A stretch of 64,000 nt of DNA from Sphingomonas donggukensis (GTDB lineage: Bacteria > Pseudomonadota > Alphaproteobacteria > Sphingomonadales > Sphingomonadaceae), in assembly GCF_023674425.1 (NCBI RefSeq), contig NZ_CP098401.1:1612001-1676000 (forward strand), in the 5' to 3' direction. The stretch's first letter is position 1. The number at the start of each line of letters is the position of its first letter. The notes under the pieces were generated by a model that did no database searches, was not told where the DNA came from, and saw only the letters and a program-made list of their open reading frames with translations. This document shows, one piece after another, positions 32,135 to 40,132 of the stretch. A program made the position numbers and the translations under genes.

Positions 32135-32225
32135 GGCCCCGGCCGCCGGTCGCCGTCCGAGACAGTGGGTGGCCGGTTCGCCGGCCTTAATCTCCCACCG
32201 AGACGGGGATAAGAGTTTCACCGAC
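32135..32225 (+). promoter_or_regulatory. Ribosomal L10 leader (rplJL autoregulation)
   Basis: GTGGG at 32166-32170 pairs with CCCAC at 32194-32198, enclosing GGCCGG-TTCG-CCGGCC and an asymmetric TTAATCT bulge, followed by CGAGACGG. This resembles alphaproteobacterial L10-leader elements, where L10-L7/L12 binds and represses translation. Further hairpins (for example CCCGGC/GCCGGG at 32319-32336) lie between it and rplJ. Confidence 0.55.
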
Positions 32226-32389
32226 CATGCCGGCCACACGCGCCGGTGCTGTCGGGTTCGGCCATGCGCGCGCCTTGTGCCGCGTCAGCCACTCCCCTCC
32301 CCTCACGGACAAGTGACGCCCGGCGGCGACGCCGGGTGATTGAACCGGGCGGCTGCCATCTGGCGGCCGTTCAATTTGAGGAGAATGGC

Positions 32390-32905
32390 ATGGATCGTTC
32401 GCAAAAGACCGACGCCGTTGCCGCGCTGAATGCAAACTTCGGCCAGGTCGGCGTGGTGGTCGTCACCCGCAACCTGGGTCTGACCGTCGCCCAGTCGACG
32501 GTGCTTCGCGGCAAGATGCGCGACGCCGGCGCGACCTACAAGGTCTCGAAGAACAAGCTTGCCAAGATCGCGCTCGAGGGCACGGATTATGCGGGTCTCA
32601 CCGACCTGCTGACCGGTCCGGTCGGGCTCGCCACTTCCGTCGACCCGGTCGCCGCCGCCAAGGCTGCGATCGATTTCGCGAAGACGAACGACAAGTTCGA
32701 AATCGTGGGCGGCGCAATGGGCAGCCAGATCCTCGACGCGGAGGGCGTGAAGGCGCTCGCATCGCTGCCGTCGCTCGACGAGCTGCGGGCGAAGCTCGTG
32801 GGGCTGCTCGTTGCACCCGCCACGAAGCTGGCGACCATCACCCAGGCACCGGCGGCGCAGATCGCCCGCGTGCTCTCGGCATATGCGGAAAAGGAAGCCG
32901 CGTAA
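32390..32905 (+). CDS. rplJ: 50S ribosomal protein L10
   Basis: A 171-residue L10: [66 protein letters not shown] and a C-terminal helix that anchors L7/L12 dimers. The ATG at 32390 follows GAGGAGAA. rplL follows 57 bases downstream. Confidence 0.97.
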   Translation: MDRSQKTDAVAALNANFGQVGVVVVTRNLGLTVAQSTVLRGKMRDAGATYKVSKNKLAKIALEGTDYAGLTDLLTGPVGLATSVDPVAAAKAAIDFAKTNDKFEIVGGAMGSQILDAEGVKALASLPSLDELRAKLVGLLVAPATKLATITQAPAAQIARVLSAYAEKEAA

Positions 32906-32962
32906 CATCCGTTGCGCGAGCGAATTTTGAACCCGACACACGATTGAAACTGGAGATTTACA

Positions 32963-33343
32963 ATGGCTGATCTGAACAAGCTGGTCGACGCCCTGAGCGA
33001 GCTGACCGTCCTCGAGGCCGCTGAGCTGTCGAAGCTGCTCGAAGAGAAGTGGGGCGTCTCGGCCGCCGCTGCGGTTGCGGCGGCTCCTGCTGCCGGCGGC
33101 GCCGGCGGTGGCGCTGCGGCTGCCGAAGAGCAGACCGAGTTCGACGTGATCCTGACCGGCGACGGTGGCAAGAAGATCAACGTCATCAAGGAAGTCCGCG
33201 CGATCACCTCGCTCGGCCTGACCGAAGCCAAGACGCTGGTCGAGTCGGCTCCGAAGGCCGTCAAGGAAGGCGTGTCGAAGGACGAGGCCGAGAAGATCAA
33301 GAAGCAGCTGGAAGAAGCCGGCGCGACTGTCGAGATCAAGTAA
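32963..33343 (+). CDS. rplL: 50S ribosomal protein L7/L12
   Basis: A 126-residue L7/L12: N-terminal dimer domain ([29 protein letters not shown]), Ala/Gly hinge, and C-terminal domain ([35 protein letters not shown]). It forms the stalk that recruits translational GTPases. GGAGAT precedes the ATG. Confidence 0.98.
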   Translation: MADLNKLVDALSELTVLEAAELSKLLEEKWGVSAAAAVAAAPAAGGAGGGAAAAEEQTEFDVILTGDGGKKINVIKEVRAITSLGLTEAKTLVESAPKAVKEGVSKDEAEKIKKQLEEAGATVEIK

Positions 33344-33389
33344 GCCGCAGTGCGGGACGGGCTGGCGACGCCAGCCCGACCTCGCACAA

Positions 33390-33446
33390 GGCCGGCCGGC
33401 GGCGCGAAGCGCCGTCCGACGTCAGGGGATTTACTCCTCTGACGGC
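33390..33446 (+). repeat. Double-hairpin element R4
   Basis: GGCCGGCC, hairpin 1 GGCGC-GAA-GCGCC, spacer GTCCGAC, hairpin 2 GTCAGGGGA-TTTAC-TCCTCTGAC (nine pairs, one wobble). It is between rplL and its terminator. A separate hairpin GCTGGC-GAC-GCCAGC lies at 33361-33375. Confidence 0.8.
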
Positions 33447-33456
33447 CAAGCCAAAG

Positions 33457-33493
33457 AAAAAGGGCGGCCCGCCACAAGCGGGTCGCCCTTTTT
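33457..33493 (+). terminator. Rho-independent terminator of rplJL
   Basis: A 16-bp stem (AAAAAGGGCGGCCCGC with its complement, one G-T pair), loop CACAA, ending in TTTTTCG. The A-run makes it potentially bidirectional. Confidence 0.92.
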
Positions 33494-33595
33494 CGTGCTC
33501 CTCGCATGCGTACCGGCTCCCGACACCCCTCACTCCCCGGCCACAATTTTTTGGGGGTAGCCCGCCGCCCCCACCACCCCTAATTTTCGCCCCGC

Positions 33596-34372
33596 ATGAA
33601 CGTCCACGTCCCCGCGTCCGTCGGAACCTTGTCCGAAAAGGAAAAGCAGACTCTGCGGCTGATCGTGCGGGGGCACGATGCGAAGTCGATCGCGCGCAGC
33701 CTCGACCTGTCGGTCCACACCATCAACGAACGGCTCCGCGATGCGCGGCGCAAGCTGGCGGTGTCGAGCAGCCGCGAGGCGGCGCGCCTGCTGCTGGCGG
33801 TCGAAAGCGACGGGCCGGCGCACCCCCATATTCTCGGGGACGCGGAATTCGGGGCAGATTTGCCCCGCGCCCCGGTGGATCAGGAGGTGGCGCCGGACAG
33901 CGGCGTGGGGTCGGCCATCCGCCGTCCCCGGATCGTCCTTGGAGTGCTCGTCATGACCCTCGCCCTCAGTCTCGTCGCCCTGATTGCCATGCCCAACACC
34001 GCATCGCTCCCAGAGCAGACCGCGGCCCCGTCGGCGGTCGCGCCCGCGTCAGAGGTGGCGGAGGCGGCGCGGCAGTGGATGGCGCTGGTGGATCAGGGGC
34101 GGTGGGACGAGAGCTACCGCGCGACCGGTGCGTCCTTCCGGAAGCTCAACACCGCCGAAGTGTGGGCCGCGGCATCGGTGAAGGCGCGCACGCCGCTTGG
34201 CGCCATGATCTCCCGCACGTTTATCGACCAGCAGAGCGTGCCGGCGCCGCCCGCGGGCTATGAAATCGTCAAGTTCCGCACCCGCTTCGCCAACAAGGCC
34301 GAAGCGATCGAAACCGTATCGCTGGACCGCGAAGGCGGGGCGTGGCGGGTCGTCGGCGTCTGGATCGAATAG
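33596..34372 (+). CDS. Membrane protein with LuxR-type HTH and DUF4019 domain
   Basis: A 258-residue protein. Residues about 10-68 form a LuxR/GerE-type HTH (LSEKEKQTLRLIVRGHDAKSIARSLDLSVHTINERLRDARRKL). One membrane helix follows at about 110-133 (RIVLGVLVMTLALSLVALIAM). The periplasmic part is a DUF4019 domain (AARQWMALVDQGRWDESYRATGASFRKLN ... FRTRFANKAEAIETVSLDREGGAWRVVGVWI). A membrane-tethered DNA-binding protein with an extracytoplasmic domain suggests one-step signal sensing, as in ToxR-type regulators. Target genes are unknown. Confidence 0.85.
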   Translation: MNVHVPASVGTLSEKEKQTLRLIVRGHDAKSIARSLDLSVHTINERLRDARRKLAVSSSREAARLLLAVESDGPAHPHILGDAEFGADLPRAPVDQEVAPDSGVGSAIRRPRIVLGVLVMTLALSLVALIAMPNTASLPEQTAAPSAVAPASEVAEAARQWMALVDQGRWDESYRATGASFRKLNTAEVWAAASVKARTPLGAMISRTFIDQQSVPAPPAGYEIVKFRTRFANKAEAIETVSLDREGGAWRVVGVWIE

Positions 34373-34378
34373 CGCGCG

Positions 34379-35566
34379 TTACCCCCGCGCGACGAAGCGG
34401 CGGGCGTCGAGCTTGGCGAAGCGCACGCCCGCCCGGTCGACCCAAATCGGGCCGAGGCGCGTCGCCCCCGCATCGCCCGTGCCGATCACGAACGCATCGC
34501 CCGCGGTCCGCACCGACAGCCCGCCGCGCCAGCGCATCGCGACCATCGCGACCGGCACGATCATCGCGCGGTCGCCCACCTCGTTCACGCGCATCGCGTC
34601 CCCGGGCAGCAGGATTTCGCCGCCCAGCACGAAGCTTTCGCCGGGTTGCAACGTGAAGGGCTCCGGCCCGCCGGCGAAATCGGCACCCGCCTGGAACGCC
34701 GCGATCTCGGCGGCGGTGTCGCGACCGGCACTCGTCAGCGCGATCGTGGTACGGATGGCGTCGGCGCTCGCGGTGCCGTGGTTGGTGACGACGAGTTCGA
34801 ACGCCAGCACCGCGTCGGGCCCCTGCGTCCACATCTCGCGCGGGCGCAGCGTCGTGACGAGGCTGCGGCCCGGCGGGGTATCGACCGCGGGCGTCGGCGC
34901 GGCCTGCACGGGTGCGGCGGGCGGCGACGGCGCGGGAACCGGGGCGACATAGGCGATCGCGTCGTCGTCCTGGGCGGGCACATCCTCGGCCATCGCGTCG
35001 TCTGTCTCGCGACGGCGCCACAGCACGAAACCGACCGCACCGGCGAGCAGCAGCAGGACGCCACCGCCCAGCCACCACAGCGCGTTCGAGGCCGGCTGGG
35101 AAGCCGTCGGGACGGGCGAAGGCTCGGCCAGCGGCGATCCGGTTGGCAGCGGCGTGGGCGTGGGCGCCGGCGCGACAGGCGTGGCCACCGCCTCTGGCGC
35201 GGGCGCGACTGATTCGGGCGGCGTCGTAGCCGCAGCCGTCGGAGCAGCCGTCGGCGTTGCCCGCGGGGTCGCACGCGGCGCCGGCGTCGCTGCCGGCGTC
35301 GGCGTCGCGCGCACGGTCGGGACGACCGGTGGCGGAGCGGCAGTCGGCGCGGGCGTCGGCACCGTGCTGGGGGTCGGCGTGGGCGTAGGCGTGCCGGGCG
35401 GCAGGCTGAAGTTGTTGAGCGTCGGCGTCGTCTGGACCGGCGGCGCCTGGACATTGTCCTGCGCCAGCGCGGGCGCGGCCAATATGCCGGCCAGCAGCAA
35501 CGCACGAAGGATGGGACGAGTCACGCCGCGGGGCGCTAGGGCGGGCAAGCTGAACATCGGCTGCAT
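34379..35566 (-). CDS. Pro/Ala/Thr-rich membrane protein with C-terminal beta domain
   Basis: A 395-residue protein: signal peptide, a Pro/Thr/Ala-rich segment at about residues 40-160 with PTPTPTP repeats, a membrane helix at 162-183 (ALWWLGGGVLLLLAGAVGFVLW) followed by RRR, then a C-terminal beta-rich domain (VLAFELVVTNHGTASADAIRTTIALTS ... FTLQPGESFVLGGEILLPGD). The beta domain resembles CARDB/Ig-like modules. By the positive-inside rule the C-terminal domain would be cytoplasmic, which is odd for such a fold. A paralogue with the same layout lies at 40133-41461. Confidence 0.7.
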   Translation of the reverse strand: MQPMFSLPALAPRGVTRPILRALLLAGILAAPALAQDNVQAPPVQTTPTLNNFSLPPGTPTPTPTPSTVPTPAPTAAPPPVVPTVRATPTPAATPAPRATPRATPTAAPTAAATTPPESVAPAPEAVATPVAPAPTPTPLPTGSPLAEPSPVPTASQPASNALWWLGGGVLLLLAGAVGFVLWRRRETDDAMAEDVPAQDDDAIAYVAPVPAPSPPAAPVQAAPTPAVDTPPGRSLVTTLRPREMWTQGPDAVLAFELVVTNHGTASADAIRTTIALTSAGRDTAAEIAAFQAGADFAGGPEPFTLQPGESFVLGGEILLPGDAMRVNEVGDRAMIVPVAMVAMRWRGGLSVRTAGDAFVIGTGDAGATRLGPIWVDRAGVRFAKLDARRFVARG

Positions 35567-35570
35567 GGGC

Positions 35571-36812
35571 TTACAGGCTCGCGAAGTCGATCGCGGCGTG
35601 GCGGTCGATCGTGCGCGACTTGTCGGGCATCGGGTATTTCAGGCCGGTCGCGCAGTTGAACAGCACGACGCGCTCGTCGCGCCCGACCTTTCCCGCGTCG
35701 AGCGCGCGGTCGTAGGCGGCGAGCGTCGCGCCCCCCTCCGGACACAGTAGCAGGCCGTCGCCCGCGGCCTCGTCCACCGCCGCCAGCAGCGCGGCATCGC
35801 TCACCGCCAGCGCCGCGCCGCCGCTGTCGCGCACCGCGCGCAGGATCAGGAAGTCGCCGACCGCCTTGGGCACGCGGATGCCCGCGGCGACGGTGTGTGC
35901 GTCCTCCCAGCGATCGGCGTGCTCGACGCCCGCCTCGAACGCGCGGACCATCGGTGCGCAGCCCTCTGCCTGCACCGCATACATGCGCGGGCGTTCGGCG
36001 CCGATGAAGCCCAGCGCCTCAAGCTCGTCAAACGCCTTCCACATGCCGATCAGGCCGGTGCCGCCGCCGGTCGGGTAGAAGATCGCGTCGGGCATCTCCC
36101 AGCCGAGCTGCTCGGCCAGTTCCAGCCCCATCGTCTTCTTGCCCTCGATCCGATACGGCTCCTTCAGGGTCGAAAAATCGAACCAGCCGTTCGCCTTGCA
36201 CGCCGCGCCAACGATGGCGCCGCAATCGTCGATCAGGCCGTTGACGCGGTACACGCGGGCCCCCTGCGCCGCGATCTCGCGCACGTTGATCTCGGGCGTG
36301 TCGTCTGGGCACAACACGACCATCTCGATGCCGGCGCGGGTGGCATAGGCGGCGGCAGCGGCGCCCGCATTGCCATTGGTCGGCATGGCGATGGTCTGCA
36401 CCCCCAGCGCCTTGGCCATGCTGACCGCCATCACCAGCCCGCGCGCCTTGAAGCTGCCGGTGGGCAACCGCCCCTCGTCCTTGACGATCGGCGCGCGAGC
36501 ACCACGCTTGGCGCCGACCCGGTCGAGCGTGACGAGCGGGGTTTCCTGCTCGCCCAGGCTGACGATGTTGTCGGGCGAGCGGACGGGGAGCAGTTCGCGG
36601 TACTTCCACAGGTCGGCAGGCCGGCGGCTGAGCACGTCCTTCGTCATCGCCCCGCGAACGCCGTCGAGGTCGTAGCGCACCAGCAACGGCCGCCCGACCG
36701 CCGAGAGCCCGTGGAGCGTATCGGCCTCGTACCGCTCGCCCGTCATCGAACATTCGAGATGGGTGACGAAACTCTGGCGGGCGGCGGTGAGGTTGGCGTT
36801 CGATGCGATCAT
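35571..36812 (-). CDS. thrC: Threonine synthase-like PLP enzyme
   Basis: A 413-residue fold-type II PLP enzyme. The PLP lysine is K122 in PTGSFKARG; the phosphate-binding loop is TNGNAGAAAAAYA. The layout matches plant/archaeal-type threonine synthase, which converts O-phosphohomoserine to threonine. The N-terminal zinc-ribbon region is reduced to one Cys (LECSMTGERYEADT). The start MIASNAN at 36812 is chosen; the frame is open upstream. It ends 4 bases before the start of the Pro/Ala-rich gene, so the two may be cotranscribed. Confidence 0.82.
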   Translation of the reverse strand: MIASNANLTAARQSFVTHLECSMTGERYEADTLHGLSAVGRPLLVRYDLDGVRGAMTKDVLSRRPADLWKYRELLPVRSPDNIVSLGEQETPLVTLDRVGAKRGARAPIVKDEGRLPTGSFKARGLVMAVSMAKALGVQTIAMPTNGNAGAAAAAYATRAGIEMVVLCPDDTPEINVREIAAQGARVYRVNGLIDDCGAIVGAACKANGWFDFSTLKEPYRIEGKKTMGLELAEQLGWEMPDAIFYPTGGGTGLIGMWKAFDELEALGFIGAERPRMYAVQAEGCAPMVRAFEAGVEHADRWEDAHTVAAGIRVPKAVGDFLILRAVRDSGGAALAVSDAALLAAVDEAAGDGLLLCPEGGATLAAYDRALDAGKVGRDERVVLFNCATGLKYPMPDKSRTIDRHAAIDFASL

Positions 36813-36919
36813 GCGTCGCCTGTCGGACGATGCCGTGGGAAGGTCAATGTTCGGGATCGAGTGGGGAGCTGTCCAAATCACCGTGCATTCGCAAAAAGCG
36901 ACAAGATCCAAGGCGGAGT

Positions 36920-37723
36920 CTAGGATGGGCTGCGCACAAGGCTCACCCGGAACGTCACAGCGCCCAGGACGGCGTTGCCGCTGGCGTCTCTTGCCGGGTT
37001 GAGTAATTTTCTTCCCATAACGGCGGCGCAGGCGACCTTGGCGAATTCCGATTCGGTGGCTTCTGCCAAAGCGTGACACTCGGAGATGCGCCCATCGGTT
37101 GCCACGATCAGGCGGAAGTCGTCGTCGACCACAGGTCGCCTTGTCTGGCGCGCAAGCTTCAAAAGCTCACTGTTCGAAATCCAGTCGTCACGAGGCTTCA
37201 GCGCGATCGGCATTGTGCCGCCAGGTAGGAACTGCGCAGGATCAGCGCCCCATTCAACGAGCTGATCGGCACTGCATTTGCGCAGAGCTTCGACGGCCTT
37301 GGCGGTGCCGATGAGTGCCACGGACATCGTCCCTCCCGCCTTGACATTCACGGTCACGGCGGAGGCACCAGACAGACCGTCCAGCACCGAAGGTGGCAAG
37401 CCTTGCATCAGCAGAACCGGGGTGGTGCTCGACGGCTTCACCGCCCTGACGAAGCCCGTCGTGACCTGCTGTGATGGTGCAAAGGTCAGCGAGGCGGGGG
37501 CTAGAGAGGCAGACGCCCCACGCACGTCGCCCACGATTGCCAAACGATAGCTGTCGCTTCCGGGCGTCGTGTCGATTGCTACGGCGGACACCGTTCCAGG
37601 ACCTTGCCTCTCCAGGCTGCAACGGCCCGGCTTTACCTGCAAAGACCAGCGCGCGGTCGAAGGCTCGGACCCGGTCGCGACATCCGCAAGGAATATGGCT
37701 GTCACGGCAAGTGCAGTGAACAT
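36920..37723 (-). CDS. Exported protein with TonB-like C-terminal domain
   Basis: A 267-residue protein with a signal peptide (MFTALAVTAIFLADVATG). The C-terminal 70 residues (FRLIVATDGRISECHALAEATESEFAKVACAAVMGRKLLNPARDASGNAVLGAVTFRVSL) have the pattern of TonB C-terminal domains: variable-dG-x-C, a helix with conserved Cys, R-x-f-x-PA-d-x-G. Proteins of this type are frequent in sphingomonads and lack the TonB membrane anchor; their role is unknown. Codon use is slightly less GC-rich than in neighbours. Confidence 0.6.
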   Translation of the reverse strand: MFTALAVTAIFLADVATGSEPSTARWSLQVKPGRCSLERQGPGTVSAVAIDTTPGSDSYRLAIVGDVRGASASLAPASLTFAPSQQVTTGFVRAVKPSSTTPVLLMQGLPPSVLDGLSGASAVTVNVKAGGTMSVALIGTAKAVEALRKCSADQLVEWGADPAQFLPGGTMPIALKPRDDWISNSELLKLARQTRRPVVDDDFRLIVATDGRISECHALAEATESEFAKVACAAVMGRKLLNPARDASGNAVLGAVTFRVSLVRSPS

Positions 37724-37846
37724 TGCGCCCCCTCACGGTCTTTAGACATCAGCGTAACGCCGTGGTGCGTGCGAGCAAGCGATCGGTGCGGACGCATTGC
37801 CAGATGCCCCTCGATCCCGCTCCCCGCCGCGGCGGGTCCGCGCCGA

Positions 37847-39766
37847 CTACCGCGCCATCACTCCCCTCTGGTCCACCGCCACCACCGGCAGCCACACCGC
37901 GCTCGCCTGCGTGCCACCGCGTTCCAGCGTAACGGTCGCGGGCTGGTAGTCCGACGGCTTCGCCAGGAAGATGTTGGGCACATAGGTCTGCGGGTTGCGA
38001 TCGTAGAGGGGGAACAGGCTCGACTGGACCTGCACCATGATGCGGTGGCCGGGCTGGAAGACGTGGTTCACGGTCGGCAGGCGGAAGCGGTATTTCTGGA
38101 CCTTGCCTGCGGGGATCGCAGAGGGCTTGGCGAAGCTGTCGCGGTAGCGTCCGCGGAAGATGTCGAGGCTGATCGGCAACTGGTATCCGCCCATCTTCGG
38201 ATCGCTCGCGACCTCGTCGGGGAACACGTCGATCACCTTCACCACGAAATCGCCGTCGGTGCCGGTGGTCTTGGCGAAAATCTCCGCAAACGGCGCGCCC
38301 GACACGCGGACGGGGGCGGTCAGCACGTCGGTCTGGTAGGTCATCACGTCGGTGCGGCCATCGGCATGGCGCTGGTCGCTGACCAGCCAGTCGCCCCAGC
38401 GCCCGTCCCCGAAATTGACCGGGCGTGGCAGGTGCGGGACGGGCTTGGCGGGATCGGAGACATAGCTGTCACCGCCGGCCCCGCCCTTCTCCCAGCCGAG
38501 CTTGCCGCCCATCTGCAGATAGATGGGCTTCAGCGGCGCGGCGCACCCGCTCTCGCACGCCAGCGGCCATTGGGTCAGCCGGTCCCACTTGTTCTCGCCG
38601 GTGTTGTAGATCGCAGCCTGCGGCAGGTTCGCCGCCGGCCCGTCCTTCAGATACTGGTTGAACAGCGGCAGCACCATCTGCTCGCGGAACTGCTGCGCGG
38701 TGTCGCCGTCCCATTTGAACGGCCCGAGCTCGCGCCCCTCGCGGTTGATCTGGCTATGCCGCCACGGCCCCATGACCAGGAAATTGTTGCCGAGCTTCCC
38801 CTTGGCCTTCAACGCCTCCCACGCGGTAATGGCGCCGTACATGTCCTCCTGATCCCACAGCCCCTGTTCCCAGATGGTCGGCACGTTGGAGGGATTGGCC
38901 GCGAGCAGCTTGTCGAGCGCCTGGCCCTGCCAGAACGCGTCGTAATCGGGATGCGCCTGCATCCGCTGCCAGTAGGGCAGCGTGTCGTAGCCGGCGCGCT
39001 TTGCCCAGTCGCCCGCGGAGCCCGTGCGGAAGTTGTCGTAGTCGTCGTAACCGCCAGTCGGAGGCGCCTTGCCCGCGCCCTTGAACCCGGTCTGCCCGCC
39101 CAGCCAGGCGATGTTGGCGAGGCGGAAGGCGCCGTAGTGGAACCAGTCGTCGCCCATCCAGCCGTCGATCATCGGGCTTTCGGGCGCGGCGACCTTCAGC
39201 GCCGGGTGCGGGGCGAGCAGCGCCATGACGACGGTGAACCCCTCGTAGCTCGACCCGATCATCCCGACCTTGCCGTTCGATTCGGGCAGATTGGCCTTGT
39301 TCACCAGCCAGTCGATCGTGTCATAGGCGTCGGTGACGTGATCGACTTTGGTCGGATTGAGCGCGCCGATGACGGGCCGCGTCACGACATAGTCGCCCTC
39401 CGACCCGTATTTGCCGCGGACGTCCTGATAGACGCGGATATAGCCGTCCTTCACGAACGCCTCGTCGGCGAGCGGCAGGGCGGAGAGCATCTTCGGGCTG
39501 TCCATGCGGTTGGCGCGGCCCGCGGCGTTGTACGGCGTGCGCGTCAGCACGATCGGCGCATCCTTCGCGCCCTTGGGCACGACGATGACGGTGTACAGCT
39601 TCGTCCCGTCGCGCATCGGCACCATGACCACGCGCTTGTCGTAATCGTAGTTCGTCTTGGGCACGCTGTAGTTCGCCGGCACGTCCCCGCCCGCGGGCGC
39701 GGTCTGCTGCGCGGCGAGAGGCGTGACGGCGAGCGCGGTGGCGGCGAGCAGGAAGAACTTGGTCAT
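37847..39766 (-). CDS. CocE/NonD family serine hydrolase (X-Pro peptidase S15-like)
   Basis: A 639-residue exported protein (signal peptide ending LAAQQ). The alpha/beta-hydrolase domain has the nucleophile motif GMIGSSYEGF near residue 168 and RVYQDVRGKYGSEG. The C-terminal part is the X-Pro dipeptidyl-peptidase beta-sandwich (RFRLPTVNHVFQPGHRIMVQVQSSLFPLYDRNPQ). Relatives include cocaine esterase, alpha-amino-acid ester hydrolases and glutaryl-7-ACA acylase; substrate is unknown. It probably acts in the periplasm. Confidence 0.9.
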   Translation of the reverse strand: MTKFFLLAATALAVTPLAAQQTAPAGGDVPANYSVPKTNYDYDKRVVMVPMRDGTKLYTVIVVPKGAKDAPIVLTRTPYNAAGRANRMDSPKMLSALPLADEAFVKDGYIRVYQDVRGKYGSEGDYVVTRPVIGALNPTKVDHVTDAYDTIDWLVNKANLPESNGKVGMIGSSYEGFTVVMALLAPHPALKVAAPESPMIDGWMGDDWFHYGAFRLANIAWLGGQTGFKGAGKAPPTGGYDDYDNFRTGSAGDWAKRAGYDTLPYWQRMQAHPDYDAFWQGQALDKLLAANPSNVPTIWEQGLWDQEDMYGAITAWEALKAKGKLGNNFLVMGPWRHSQINREGRELGPFKWDGDTAQQFREQMVLPLFNQYLKDGPAANLPQAAIYNTGENKWDRLTQWPLACESGCAAPLKPIYLQMGGKLGWEKGGAGGDSYVSDPAKPVPHLPRPVNFGDGRWGDWLVSDQRHADGRTDVMTYQTDVLTAPVRVSGAPFAEIFAKTTGTDGDFVVKVIDVFPDEVASDPKMGGYQLPISLDIFRGRYRDSFAKPSAIPAGKVQKYRFRLPTVNHVFQPGHRIMVQVQSSLFPLYDRNPQTYVPNIFLAKPSDYQPATVTLERGGTQASAVWLPVVAVDQRGVMAR

Positions 39767-39833
39767 GGGCGTACGGGCTCCGGGGGAGGAATGGTTGCGA
39801 AGCTAGGCGTGTGCGTGGGGGCGGCGCAAGGGG

Positions 39834-40059
39834 AGAAGGAATGGTTCAGGGAAGGCGCGAAGGCGCGAAGAAGATTTGTTCACGTGGAGGCGCGGAGACG
39901 CGAAGGAATGTATCGCGCGGAGCGCGCTTATCGCCTCAGTCACAAAAGAGCTGAGGCCGCTTCGCGGAAGGTGGGACACGCCACACAATCTCCGCGTCTC
40001 CGCGTGAACAATCCTGCTACTCCTTCGCGCCTTCGTGCCTTCCCTGAACCATTCCTTCT
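39834..40059. repeat. Large inverted repeat (foldback element)
   Basis: The left arm (39834-~39902) starts AGAAGGAATGGTTCAGGGAA. The right arm (~39988-40059) ends with its complement. The arms, about 70 bases each, have scattered mismatches and contain tandem GCGCGAAGGCGCGAAG and GGAGACGCGGAG motifs. A small hairpin (CCTCAG / CTGAGG) is near the centre. No ORF or transposase is inside. It may be a MITE-like element. Confidence 0.75.
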
Positions 40060-40077
40060 TCTGCGCCGCAAACCAAA

Positions 40078-40109
40078 CGGCCCGCCCCTCGCAAGCGAGG
40101 AGCGGGCCG
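40078..40109 (-). terminator. Terminator of the second Pro/Ala-rich gene
   Basis: A GC stem of about 13 bp with one mismatch (CGGCCCGC ... GCGGGCCG) around CAAG. Read on the minus strand it is followed by TTTGGTTTG. It is 24 bases beyond the stop at 40133. Confidence 0.7.
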
Positions 40110-40132
40110 CGGTTACATCCCTTTCGGGAGTA

